The notes beneath the pieces were generated by a model. The model was not told the DNA's origin, searched no databases, and was given only the letters and a program-made list of their open reading frames with translations. DNA of 63,759 nt, taken from contig JAKQJQ010000195.1 in NCBI GenBank assembly GCA_029561105.1, forward strand, positions 1-63,759. The letters run 5' to 3'. Shown piece by piece: positions 1 through 7,305 of the stretch. The translations under genes were made by a program, and so were the position numbers. The DNA is from Bacteroidota bacterium (lineage in GTDB: Bacteria; Bacteroidota; Bacteroidia; Flavobacteriales; Flavobacteriaceae). The stretch's first letter is position 1. Each line of letters opens with the position of its first letter.

Positions 1-34
1 AATCAGGAGTTCATCGAAAATTACACAGAAGAAA

Positions 35-60
35 GTAGACAGGCCCTAAAGCCTGCCTAC
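35..60. repeat. imperfect hairpin in the leftmost gene-free stretch
   Basis: The arms GTAGACAGGC and GCCTGCCTAC pair over 10 bp with one mismatch around a six-base loop. There is no T tract, so it is not a typical terminator. The rest of 1-180 holds nothing I can recognise; a gene may end just left of the window. Confidence 0.35.
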
Positions 61-183
61 ACAGGATGAATTCACAGAATCCTCCTTCTTTAAGAATACA
101 AATTTGCAAATTTATTTGCAGATTAGCACAGTACCTTTTGTATCAAGACAAAAGAAAGGTTTTGTTTCTTTTTCAAAAGAAAT

Positions 184-257
184 AGCCCCGATTGAAGCGG
201 ATATCCTTTTTAAACGACCAACGGGAGTTTAAAAAGATAGCAGCGGAAAGCGGGAAT
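184..257 (-). repeat. dispersed intergenic stem-loop repeat, copy A
   Basis: Read on the minus strand it begins TCCCGCTTTCCGCTGCTATC, then a 10-bp stem CTTTTTAAAC/GTTTAAAAAG, then GGATATCCGCTTCAATCGGG. Three more copies occur on the plus strand near 15.25, 19.42 and 43.61 kb with the same flanks but a different stem sequence. The repeat carries no open frame. Confidence 0.7.
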
Positions 258-260
258 CAG

Positions 261-530
261 CTCTAAAAAAACCTCTCGATTGAGAGATTTTAGCGAGGCA
301 TCAAGCGATTCCGTTACTTCATTTTTTCAAAAAATGACATAAAAGAAACGCTCTAAAAAGAGAGGTTCTAGTGCGGCATCAAGCAATTCCTTTCCCTCAT
401 TTTTTCAAAAAATGACATAAAAGAAACGCTCTAAAAAGAGAGGTTCTAGCGCGGCATCGAGCAATTCCTTTACTTCATTTTTTCAAAAAATGACATAAAA
501 AAACCTCTCTGAGAAGAGAGGTTCTAGTGA
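261..530 (-). repeat. 78-bp tandem array derived from tRNA-Cys 3' end plus terminator
   Basis: The hexamer GGCATC falls at 297, 375, 453 and 531, an exact period of 78. The last occurrence is the real 3' acceptor end of tRNA-Cys. Each of the three downstream units carries about 10 nt of the tRNA 3' end (GGCATC[A/G]AGC), a perfect CATTTTTTCAAAAAATG palindrome and a remnant of the tRNA terminator (AGAGAGGTTCTAG). A partial fourth terminator-like piece lies at 261-296. Unit-to-unit identity is high, so the duplications look recent. Confidence 0.85.
497..523 (-). terminator. Rho-independent terminator of tRNA-Cys
   Basis: On the minus strand AACCTCTCT, a four-base loop and AGAGAGGTT are followed by a run of T. 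It starts a few bases beyond the tRNA 3' end. The upstream-lying tandem units contain weaker versions of the same hairpin. Confidence 0.8.
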
Positions 531-600
531 GGCATCGAGCGGATTCGAACCGCTGTAGGAGCTTTTGCAGAGCCCAGCCTAGCCACTCGGCCACGACGCC
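530..600 (-). tRNA. tRNA-Cys (GCA)
   Basis: The 71-nt gene folds as a complete cloverleaf. The acceptor stem is GGCGTCG/CGATGCC with one G-U pair. The D arm contains GCC...GGC, and the anticodon arm is GGGCT-CTGCAAA-AGCTC with anticodon GCA. The T arm is AGCGG-TTCGAAT-CCGCT. The CCA end is not encoded, so it must be added after transcription. Its 3' end is the source of the tandem array just downstream. Confidence 0.95.
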
Positions 601-676
601 ATGATGGACGGCAAACTTAATAAATAATTTTGAATTTCAAATTTTAAATCTTGAATTTATTCCCGAATTGGCAAAG

Positions 677-1036
677 CTAGCTGCGGTATTCTTCCATCTC
701 GATCGTAACGGCCTCAACGTCACCACCAATCGGCGGGTTGATTTTGGAGACGGCCAATACGATCCTGGATATAGACGGAATTTCCCTGAAAATACGGGTG
801 ATGATTCGATGTGCCACGTGTTCGAGTAATTTAGAACGGATGGCCATTTCCTCAACGACAATGCGGTTCAAAACCACGTAATCTACAGTGTCTTCAAGAT
901 TGTCTGAAACAGAAGATCTGCGCAAATCAGTTTTTACTTCAAGGTCAACAGTGTAATCAGAGCCAATCCGGCCTTCTTCCTCGAGACAGCCGTGAAACGA
1001 AAAAGTACGTATGTTTTTGAGTTTTATAGTTCCCAT
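677..1036 (-). CDS. folB: dihydroneopterin aldolase
   Basis: FolB converts 7,8-dihydroneopterin to 6-hydroxymethyl-7,8-dihydropterin plus glycolaldehyde in cytoplasmic folate synthesis. The 119-residue product matches the family length. It has the N-terminal strand IKLKNIRTFSFHGC, the central LLEHVAHRI helix and the C-terminal SKINPPIGGDVEAVTIEM strand typical of the tunnelling fold. I chose the ATG at 1036 because the frame open further upstream adds ten residues unlike the family. A TAAAAGTA element at 1056-1063 (complement TACTTTTA) is a plausible minus-strand -7 box. It is divergent from glnS, with 89 bp between starts. Confidence 0.88.
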   Translation of the reverse strand: MGTIKLKNIRTFSFHGCLEEEGRIGSDYTVDLEVKTDLRRSSVSDNLEDTVDYVVLNRIVVEEMAIRSKLLEHVAHRIITRIFREIPSISRIVLAVSKINPPIGGDVEAVTIEMEEYRS

Positions 1037-1099
1037 AAGGCTTTTATTTATCGGATAAAAGTACAAAATTTAAGTGCATCCGGTTTTAAACTATTTTAA

Positions 1100-1107
1100 T
1101 AACTTTG
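1100..1107 (+). promoter_or_regulatory. -7 element TAACTTTG for glnS
   Basis: TAACTTTG matches the Bacteroidota sigma -7 consensus TAnnTTTG exactly and lies 18 bp before the glnS ATG. No clear -33 TTG was seen at the expected distance. Confidence 0.6.
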
Positions 1108-1125
1108 TCGCTCAAAATCCCAAAT

Positions 1126-3177
1126 ATGTCAACCGAGGAAAAATCACTCAATTTTATAGAGCAAATCATAGAAGATGATTTAAAGGCAGGGCTTTCGCAA
1201 AACAAATTACGCTTTCGTTTTCCGCCAGAACCTAACGGTTATCTGCACATTGGGCATGCCAGTTCGATAGCACTCAATTTTGGTTTGGGTATCGATTACA
1301 ATGCGCCGGTGAACCTGCGTTTTGACGATACCAATCCGGCCAAGGAAGAGCAGGAATTTGTCGATGCCATCAAACGCGACGTGCAATGGCTTGGATACCA
1401 ATGGGATCAGGAATTGTACGCCTCCGATTATTTCCAACAGTTGTACGATTGGGCGATAGAATTCATCAAAAAAGGAAAGGCTTATGTAGACAGCCAGACG
1501 TCCGAAGCGATGGCACAGCAGAAGGGAACTCCGTCGACAGAAGGAACCGATTCACCATACAGAAACCGCTCTGTTGAAGAAAACCTCGACCTTTTTGAAC
1601 GCATGAAGAATGGCGAGTTTGAAGAAGGCACTCATATCTTACGCGCCAAAATCGACATGAAATCCAAGAATATGCTCATGCGCGACCCCATCATGTACCG
1701 GATTTTGCACAAGCACCACCACAGGACTGGTGACCAATGGTGTATTTACCCCATGTACGACTGGGCGCATGGCGAAAGCGATTACCTCGAGCAGATTTCG
1801 CATTCGTTTTGTACACTCGAATTCCTGCCGCACCGCGAACTCTACGATTGGTTCTTAGATCAGGTTTACGACAATCAAAAAGTACGTCCCAAACAACGCG
1901 AATTTGCGAGAAGAAACCTTTCACATACGGTTGTGAGCAAACGAAAATTGCTCAAACTCGTTCAGGACAACCACGTCAACGGTTGGGATGATCCGAGGAT
2001 GTCTACCATTTCCGGACTTCGTCGCCGCGGCTATACGGCTGCATCGTTACGCAATTTTGCCAATACGATCGGGATTGCCAAACGCGATAATTTGATTGAT
2101 GTATCGGTTTTGGAGTTCTGCATCCGTGAAGACCTCAATAAAACCGCACCACGCGTCATGGCCGTGCTCGATCCGGTGAAACTTGTCATCACGAATTACC
2201 CTGAAAGACAGGAAGAATGGCTTGATGCCGAAAACAACCAGGAAGATGAAAGCGCCGGTTTCAGGAAGGTGCCTTTTTCACGCGAAATCTATATTGAACG
2301 CGAAGACTTTTTAGAGGAAGCGCCTGCGAAGTTTTTCCGCCTCAGTATCGGGAAAGAAGTGCGCCTTAAAAATGCCTATATCATCAAAGGCGAATCGGTG
2401 GTTAAGGATTTGGCCGGAAACATCACAGAGATTCATGCAACTTACGATACCGATAGCCTTAGCGGAAGCGGTACAGAAGCGAGCCTTAGAAAGGTTTCGG
2501 GGACTTTGCACTGGGTTTCAATCCCGCATGCGCTCCAGGCCGAAGTGCGTTTGTACGACCGTTTGTTTACCGACGAGGCGCCCGATGCACATAAGGAAAA
2601 AGACTTCCTCGAATTCGTCAATCCCGATTCGCTCAAAATCGTCACCGGGTATGTAGAACCGAGCTTGCAAACGGCAAAAAACGAAGACAAATTCCAGTTC
2701 CAGCGGATGGGTTATTTCACCGTTGATAAGGATTCTACAGCAGATAAACTCGTGTTCAATAAGACCGTTGGGCTTAAGGATGCCTGGGAAGAGAAAGGCA
2801 AGAAGGAAGAAAACGCCATCAACAATTCGCTCAAGGAAATCAACAAATACTTCAAGGTGGCTACTGATGAAGAAAGGAATGGAATTGAAAAAGCAATTGC
2901 AGAAAACATCCAATCTATTGCCAATTTCAGCTTGTTGCAAAATGCCATCCGTAAGAACGTGGCCAATAACAAAGCTTCGTTGTTGTTCGCCAATTGGATT
3001 TTAAAATACTCAGAAATAATTAAGTTTTCGGATGTTGACCAAGAGGTTTTAGAGAAACTATACAATATGTCGCTTAGAAGCGAATCGCCATTTGTTCGAA
3101 ATGAAGTAATGACAAACTTAAAAACGGATTCGACCAACTTCCAGAAATTCGAAAGCGAAATTTCTAAAATCAACTAA
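1126..3177 (+). CDS. glnS: glutaminyl-tRNA synthetase with C-terminal extension
   Basis: This class I synthetase charges tRNA-Gln with glutamine using ATP. It has the HIGH signature at residues 41-44 (PPEPNGYLHIGHASS) and the KMSKS-type loop VVSKRK near residue 270. The usual enzyme is about 550 residues; this one is 683. The family core appears to end around VGLKDAWEEKGK. About 125 residues follow, rich in Lys, Asn, Ser and Ile, probably helical, and visibly more AT-rich than the core. I do not recognise a named domain in that tail. The ATG at 1126 is preferred over the TTG at 1105 because the TAACTTTG box overlaps the latter. With gltX also present, GltX may be discriminating, although absence of GatCAB cannot be judged here. 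Confidence 0.93.
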   Translation: MSTEEKSLNFIEQIIEDDLKAGLSQNKLRFRFPPEPNGYLHIGHASSIALNFGLGIDYNAPVNLRFDDTNPAKEEQEFVDAIKRDVQWLGYQWDQELYASDYFQQLYDWAIEFIKKGKAYVDSQTSEAMAQQKGTPSTEGTDSPYRNRSVEENLDLFERMKNGEFEEGTHILRAKIDMKSKNMLMRDPIMYRILHKHHHRTGDQWCIYPMYDWAHGESDYLEQISHSFCTLEFLPHRELYDWFLDQVYDNQKVRPKQREFARRNLSHTVVSKRKLLKLVQDNHVNGWDDPRMSTISGLRRRGYTAASLRNFANTIGIAKRDNLIDVSVLEFCIREDLNKTAPRVMAVLDPVKLVITNYPERQEEWLDAENNQEDESAGFRKVPFSREIYIEREDFLEEAPAKFFRLSIGKEVRLKNAYIIKGESVVKDLAGNITEIHATYDTDSLSGSGTEASLRKVSGTLHWVSIPHALQAEVRLYDRLFTDEAPDAHKEKDFLEFVNPDSLKIVTGYVEPSLQTAKNEDKFQFQRMGYFTVDKDSTADKLVFNKTVGLKDAWEEKGKKEENAINNSLKEINKYFKVATDEERNGIEKAIAENIQSIANFSLLQNAIRKNVANNKASLLFANWILKYSEIIKFSDVDQEVLEKLYNMSLRSESPFVRNEVMTNLKTDSTNFQKFESEISKIN

Positions 3178-3466
3178 TAGTACTACTATCGATATTATCT
3201 TTTAAAAACTCCCGTTGCTATGGGAGTTTTTTATTATTGTGAAATTCTATTGAAAACAATAATCCTATTGAATCAAACAATAAAAAACAGCCTTCATAAA
3301 TGAATTTTAAGAAAGAAATTTTAGAAAAGAGACGTATACTGTCACTGGTTCAATTTCATTTAAAACACGCTACTTATTTGCGTTTCTATCGATTTTAACC
3401 AGTCATTAACAACACACGCACGAATTTGTCGCTACCTTTAAGAAAATAACTTTAAAACCCATCACC
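3178..3466. other. gap between glnS and YtxH gene
   Basis: Apart from the glnS terminator, the 289-bp stretch is AT-rich with no open frame I trust. TACCTTTA at 3433-3440 is a one-mismatch -7 candidate for the downstream gene. The region 3240-3400 shows nothing recognisable. Confidence 0.5.
3204..3234 (+). terminator. terminator of glnS
   Basis: AAAACTCCC and GGGAGTTTT form a nine-base-pair stem followed by a T-rich tail, 27 bp after the glnS stop codon. Confidence 0.8.
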
Positions 3467-3814
3467 ATGTCAACAGGAAATACCGTTTTAGGATTTGTGG
3501 CCGGAGCGGCCATTGGGGCAATTGCCGGAATTTTATACGCGCCCGCGAAAGGATCAGAAACCCGCGAAAAATTGCGCGATGGTTTGGATGATATCAAAAA
3601 CAACCTACAGGATAAGTTCGAGAATGCCACCGACGATTTGAAAGGGCAAATCTCGAACGCCAAATTCGACCTCGAGGAAACCTATGAAAATCTCGTCTCC
3701 ACGATGAGTCATAAAGCAGAAGACGTGATTGCGTTTCTCGAAACGAAACTCGCCGACCTCAAGGCACAGAACGCCAAATACCAGAAGGAAAATAAAACAC
3801 AGTATTCAGAATAA
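3467..3814 (+). CDS. YtxH-like small membrane protein
   Basis: The 115-residue product begins with a glycine/alanine-rich membrane segment (residues 6-25, VLGFVAGAAIGAIAGILYAP). The typical YtxH motif APAKGSETREKL follows, then a long amphipathic helix with repeated DLK/KF heptads. YtxH-domain (gas-vesicle-like) proteins are often stress-induced, but a precise role is not established. It stands alone between two terminators and is convergent with the SPFH gene. Function beyond membrane association is not inferable. Confidence 0.8.
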   Translation: MSTGNTVLGFVAGAAIGAIAGILYAPAKGSETREKLRDGLDDIKNNLQDKFENATDDLKGQISNAKFDLEETYENLVSTMSHKAEDVIAFLETKLADLKAQNAKYQKENKTQYSE

Positions 3815-3841
3815 AAAAAGAGGCGATAAGCCTCTTTTTTG
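3815..3841. terminator. bidirectional terminator between YtxH and SPFH genes
   Basis: AAAAAGAGGC, loop GATA and GCCTCTTTTTT form a symmetric A/T-flanked hairpin between two convergent genes and can serve both. Confidence 0.8.
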
Positions 3842-4843
3842 TTAAACGGTGATGTCTGGATTTTCGGGATTTTCAGGAGTTTCCCGAAAACGTGTTTCGG
3901 GTTTGGGCTGCTCGTCTTTTGGTTTGAGTTTCTTGGGATTGTTGCGTTTCATCATCTCACCCACTTGGTTCGACGCGCTGAACGATGCCACCATATTGTT
4001 AAGCATATCGCTTCCGGCTTGTGGGGAATTGGGCAGCAAAATCAAATTTGAATTCGCGTCAGAGCCAATGGCTTGCAACGTATCGTAATGTTGCGTCACT
4101 ACAATCAGTGCCGAAGCTTCCTGTGAGTTGATGCCCACATTGTTCAAAACCTCTACACTTTCTACCAAACCTCGTGCGATTTCTCGGCGTTGGTCGGCAA
4201 TACCTTGCCCTTGCAGGCGTTTGCTTTCGGCCTCTGCTTTGGCTTTTGCCACGATGCGGATACGGGAACTTTCGGCCTCAAATTCGGCGGCGGTTTTCTC
4301 ACGGTCGGCTGCGTTGATGCGGTTCATGGCGTTTTTCACCTGCAAATCTGGGTCGATGTCGGTCACCAGCGTGTTGATGATGTCATAACCATAGGTCATC
4401 ATCGCTTCGTTTAGTTCGCGCTTGACGGCGATGGCGATATCGTCTTTTCTTTCAAAAACATCATCGAGCTTGAGTTTGGGTACTTCGGCACGCACCACAT
4501 CAAACACATAAGCGGTAATCTGGTCGTGCGGATATTCTAATTTGTAAAAAGCATCGTACACTTTTTCCTGGATGACCTTGAACTGTACCGAGACTTTCAT
4601 CTTCACAAAAACATTATCCTTGGTCTTGGTTTCAATAATCACATCGAGCTGCTGTATTTTGAGGTTGACGCGTCCGGCGATGCGGTCAATGAGCGGAATC
4701 TTGAGCTGGAGACCCGAATTTCGCACGCTGAGGAATTTCCCGAATCGTTCTATAATGACCGATGTCTGTTGCTTTACCGTAAAAAAAGAGGAGAAGAAAA
4801 TGAACAGGGCAAATACGCCGAGGACAATTACTGGTACATTCAT
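3842..4843 (-). CDS. SPFH/Band 7 membrane protein (stomatin/QmcA-like)
   Basis: One N-terminal membrane segment (VPVIVLGVFALFIFFSSFF) is followed by the SPFH domain (TVKQQTSVIIERFGKF ... YGYDIINTLVTDIDPD). An Ala/Glu/Lys-rich coiled coil comes next (AADREKTAAEFEAESSRIRI, then AKAEAESKRLQGQGIADQRR). The 333-residue length and order fit stomatin/HflK-like proteins that form membrane microdomain scaffolds or regulate proteases. The Pro/Lys-rich tail is low complexity. The ATG at 4843 is preferred over a GTG nine codons upstream because it starts directly before the hydrophobic segment. No NfeD partner gene lies next to it. Confidence 0.85.
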   Translation of the reverse strand: MNVPVIVLGVFALFIFFSSFFTVKQQTSVIIERFGKFLSVRNSGLQLKIPLIDRIAGRVNLKIQQLDVIIETKTKDNVFVKMKVSVQFKVIQEKVYDAFYKLEYPHDQITAYVFDVVRAEVPKLKLDDVFERKDDIAIAVKRELNEAMMTYGYDIINTLVTDIDPDLQVKNAMNRINAADREKTAAEFEAESSRIRIVAKAKAEAESKRLQGQGIADQRREIARGLVESVEVLNNVGINSQEASALIVVTQHYDTLQAIGSDANSNLILLPNSPQAGSDMLNNMVASFSASNQVGEMMKRNNPKKLKPKDEQPKPETRFRETPENPENPDITV

Positions 4844-4892
4844 AAGGATATAATTAAGTTTGAAAATCACCGTTAAATTACAAAAAATATTC

Positions 4893-4900
4893 TAGGTTTG
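4893..4900 (+). promoter_or_regulatory. -7 element TAGGTTTG
   Basis: It matches TAnnTTTG exactly, 17 bp before the ATG of the outer-membrane protein gene at 4918. Confidence 0.55.
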
Positions 4901-4917
4901 CCCTTTATACCAACTAT

Positions 4918-5586
4918 ATGAAAACGAAACTCCTTAGCATTACTTTACTTTTTTTTACTGTCCTTGCATGGTCTCAGTATGGCGACCGAGATGCCAACAG
5001 GATTGGGATTATTGGTGGTGTCAACCAAATGACACTGAGCACCAAGAATTTTAACACCAGAGCCCAAACCGGCTGGAATGTAGGGCTTTCACTGCGCGGC
5101 AACTTCTATAACGACTTTGACATGGTCTACGCGATGCAGTTCAGCGAGACCAAGTTCTCGGTGCCCACCCGAAATGTTTTGCTGCAAAAGGAAGATGTCG
5201 CCTACAAATTGCCGGCAGCACAGATTTCATTGATGCTGAGCTACAAGATCGTAGAGAACCACCTCAGTATTGAGGCGGGCCCGGTTTTCCAGATCAATGA
5301 CAAACTTAAGATTGATGACGATGACAATACCGCCAACGTGATAGAAGGTGCCGACTTGAAGGACGACGGAACAGCTTTGCGCGCCGGCGACATTTTAAAA
5401 GTGTCACAGTTTAGCTTTTATCCGGCCGTTGGGATTACTGCGGGAGTACGACACGTTAGGCTCAATGTACAATACCTCATTGGGGTGACCAATTTGCTTG
5501 GCAAACTCAACGATTCCAACAACGCCATGAGTGGATTTAAAGGAAATGCCGGAATTTTGAACGGCAACCTGATCATCTACTTGTAG
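4918..5586 (+). CDS. outer-membrane beta-barrel protein (PorT-like type)
   Basis: The 222-residue product has a 19-residue signal peptide (MKTKLLSITLLFFTVLAWSQ). The rest is alternating amphipathic strands typical of the Bacteroidota OMP_b-brl family. Pieces such as GWNVGLSLRGNFYND, SFYPAVGITAGVRHVRLNVQ and the aromatic C terminus LIIYL support an eight-strand-type barrel in the outer membrane. No ligand or pathway can be assigned. It is monocistronic, with its own promoter and a terminator shared with gltX. Confidence 0.75.
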   Translation: MKTKLLSITLLFFTVLAWSQYGDRDANRIGIIGGVNQMTLSTKNFNTRAQTGWNVGLSLRGNFYNDFDMVYAMQFSETKFSVPTRNVLLQKEDVAYKLPAAQISLMLSYKIVENHLSIEAGPVFQINDKLKIDDDDNTANVIEGADLKDDGTALRAGDILKVSQFSFYPAVGITAGVRHVRLNVQYLIGVTNLLGKLNDSNNAMSGFKGNAGILNGNLIIYL

Positions 5587-5610
5587 AGAAATTTGAATTG
5601 CCACGAAATT

Positions 5611-5641
5611 AAAAAGCTCCCATTTCCGGGAGCTTTTTTTA
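5611..5641. terminator. bidirectional terminator between barrel gene and gltX
   Basis: AAAAAGCTCCC and GGGAGCTTTTTTT pair around a six-base loop. The T run overlaps the last bases of gltX. Confidence 0.8.
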
Positions 5642-7144
5642 TAAAGTGTTAATGGCTTTTTGGATTCTCGAAACCGTTTCGTCCTTACCGATCATTTCGG
5701 CAATGTCAAACAAATGCGGGCCTTTTAACGCGCCTACAAGGCTCAACCTAAATGGCTGCATGACTTTACCCATGCCGATTTCGTTTTGCGCCATCCAATC
5801 CTTCAGGATCGTTTCAATGTTGGCCGACGCGAAATCTTCAATCCCAGAAAGCACTTCGATTACGCGTTGCATCAATTGGGGCGTGTCTTCTTTCCAGTTT
5901 TTGGCAGCTTTTTCATCGTAAGAACTTGGTGCGACAAAGAAGTAATCGGCCAAATCCCAAAATTCAGAAACAAAATGCGCGCGTTCCTTGATTAGTGAAA
6001 CGATGCGTACCAAAGTAGAATAATCCACATCGATGCCTTTCGCGTAAAGGATAGGGGCAAAGGCTTTGGCCAAAGTTTCATCATCTTGTTTCACGAGGTA
6101 TTGGTGGTTGAACCATTTGTTTTTCTCAGGATCGAACTTCGCGCCCGATTTATGTACACGCGACAAATCGAAGGATTGTGATAGTTCGTCGAGCGAGAAA
6201 ATTTCCTTATCGGTGCCATCGTTCCAACCCAATAAGGCGAGGAAGTTCACGACTGCTTCGGGGAAAAATCCGGCTTCACGGTAACCCGATGAAATGCCTT
6301 CGGCGGTTTGCCATTCGAGCGGGAATACGGGAAATCCGAGCTTGTCACCATCGCGTTTGGACAATTTTCCGTTGCCGATGGGTTTGAGGATCAGCGGCAA
6401 ATGTGCAAATTCGGGTGCATCCCAACCAAAAGCGCGGTACAATAAAACGTGCAACGGCATAGACGGCAGCCATTCTTCGCCGCGAATCACGTGCGAGGTT
6501 TCCATCAGATGGTCGTCGACAATGTTGGCCAGATGGTAAGTAGGCATGCCGTCGCTTTTAAAGAGCACTTTGTCATCGAGCAGATTGGTCTCGAATTTTA
6601 CGTCTCCGCGGATGATGTCCTGCAAATGCAAAGTCTCGTTAACCGGCGTTTTGAAACGGATGACAAAATCTTCGCCGTTGGCAATCCTGGTTTGGGTTTC
6701 CTCAGCCGATAGTACCAGAGAATTGTCTAGTTTTTCGCGGTTGTGGTGGTTGTAAATGAAGGTCTTGCCGTGCTCTTCGTGTTGTTTGCGATGCGTGTCG
6801 AGTGCCTCGGCGGTATCAAATGCATAATAGGCATTTCCCGAAGCAATGAGCGCGTCGGCGTATTGTTGGTACATCGCTTTGCGCTCACTTTGTCGGTAAG
6901 GCCCGAATTTTTCATTCTTGCCTACGGTTTCACTTGGCGCAATACCCAACCAATCCAACGCCTCGAAAATGTATTGTTCGGCGCCGGGAACAAAGCGGTT
7001 CTGGTCGGTATCTTCGATCCTGAGATAGAAAACGCCGCCGTGTTTTTTGGCAAACAAATAATTGAACAAAGCGGTACGGACACCACCGATATGTAAAGGC
7101 CCGGTTGGGCTGGGTGCAAAGCGCACACGAACTGGCTTAGACAT
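5639..7144 (-). CDS. gltX: glutamyl-tRNA synthetase
   Basis: This class I synthetase charges tRNA-Glu. The HIGH-class motif is in RFAPSPTGPLHIGGVRTALF (residues 8-27) and the KMSKS-class motif is KLSKRDG near residue 265. The length of 501 residues is normal for bacterial GluRS. The ATG at 7144 directly starts the conserved N-terminal strand MSKPVRVRFAPSP. A perfect minus-strand -7 box lies 17 bp upstream. A separate GlnRS is encoded 4 kb away, so this enzyme may be the discriminating type (inference). Confidence 0.95.
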   Translation of the reverse strand: MSKPVRVRFAPSPTGPLHIGGVRTALFNYLFAKKHGGVFYLRIEDTDQNRFVPGAEQYIFEALDWLGIAPSETVGKNEKFGPYRQSERKAMYQQYADALIASGNAYYAFDTAEALDTHRKQHEEHGKTFIYNHHNREKLDNSLVLSAEETQTRIANGEDFVIRFKTPVNETLHLQDIIRGDVKFETNLLDDKVLFKSDGMPTYHLANIVDDHLMETSHVIRGEEWLPSMPLHVLLYRAFGWDAPEFAHLPLILKPIGNGKLSKRDGDKLGFPVFPLEWQTAEGISSGYREAGFFPEAVVNFLALLGWNDGTDKEIFSLDELSQSFDLSRVHKSGAKFDPEKNKWFNHQYLVKQDDETLAKAFAPILYAKGIDVDYSTLVRIVSLIKERAHFVSEFWDLADYFFVAPSSYDEKAAKNWKEDTPQLMQRVIEVLSGIEDFASANIETILKDWMAQNEIGMGKVMQPFRLSLVGALKGPHLFDIAEMIGKDETVSRIQKAINTL

Positions 7145-7160
7145 TGTCGTAAATTTTTGG

Positions 7161-7168
7161 CAAAGATA
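7161..7168 (-). promoter_or_regulatory. -7 element TATCTTTG for gltX
   Basis: The complement of CAAAGATA matches TAnnTTTG and lies 17 bp upstream of the gltX ATG. Confidence 0.6.
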
Positions 7169-7171
7169 GAG

Positions 7172-7243
7172 AAAAGGTGTAAGGTGCCGGGTTTTTACAT
7201 AGCGTTTTCCCTTAAAACTTGTACCCTGAACCCTGTACCTAAT
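7172..7243. repeat. inverted-repeat microrepeat element without gene (E1)
   Basis: A left arm AGGTGTAAGGTGCCGGG and a right arm TTGTACCCTGAACCCTGTAC are approximate reverse complements built from the same ACCCTG/CAGGGT unit. The element lies in the divergent gltX/DUF4175-like spacer. Its unit matches the element at 38342-38484. Confidence 0.55.
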
Positions 7244-7250
7244 TTAACAT

Positions 7251-7279
7251 TTTGTTATTCACATAAATTACTACTTTTA
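7251..7279 (+). promoter_or_regulatory. promoter TTTG-N17-TACTTTTA
   Basis: TTTG at 7251-7254 and TACTTTTA at 7272-7279 (one mismatch to TAnnTTTG) are spaced by 17 bp. They lie 26 bp upstream of the TTG-started membrane protein gene. Confidence 0.5.
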
Positions 7280-7305
7280 TCGGTTATTAACAAACGACTA
7301 TAAAA

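Noticed and set aside
35-60. Riboswitch or terminator at the left edge
   Set aside because: The hairpin has one mismatch, no T tract and no recognisable aptamer core; kept only as an unexplained hairpin.
261-530. CRISPR array in the tRNA-Cys downstream region
   Set aside because: The whole 78-bp unit is repeated including the would-be spacer, so there are no unique spacers.
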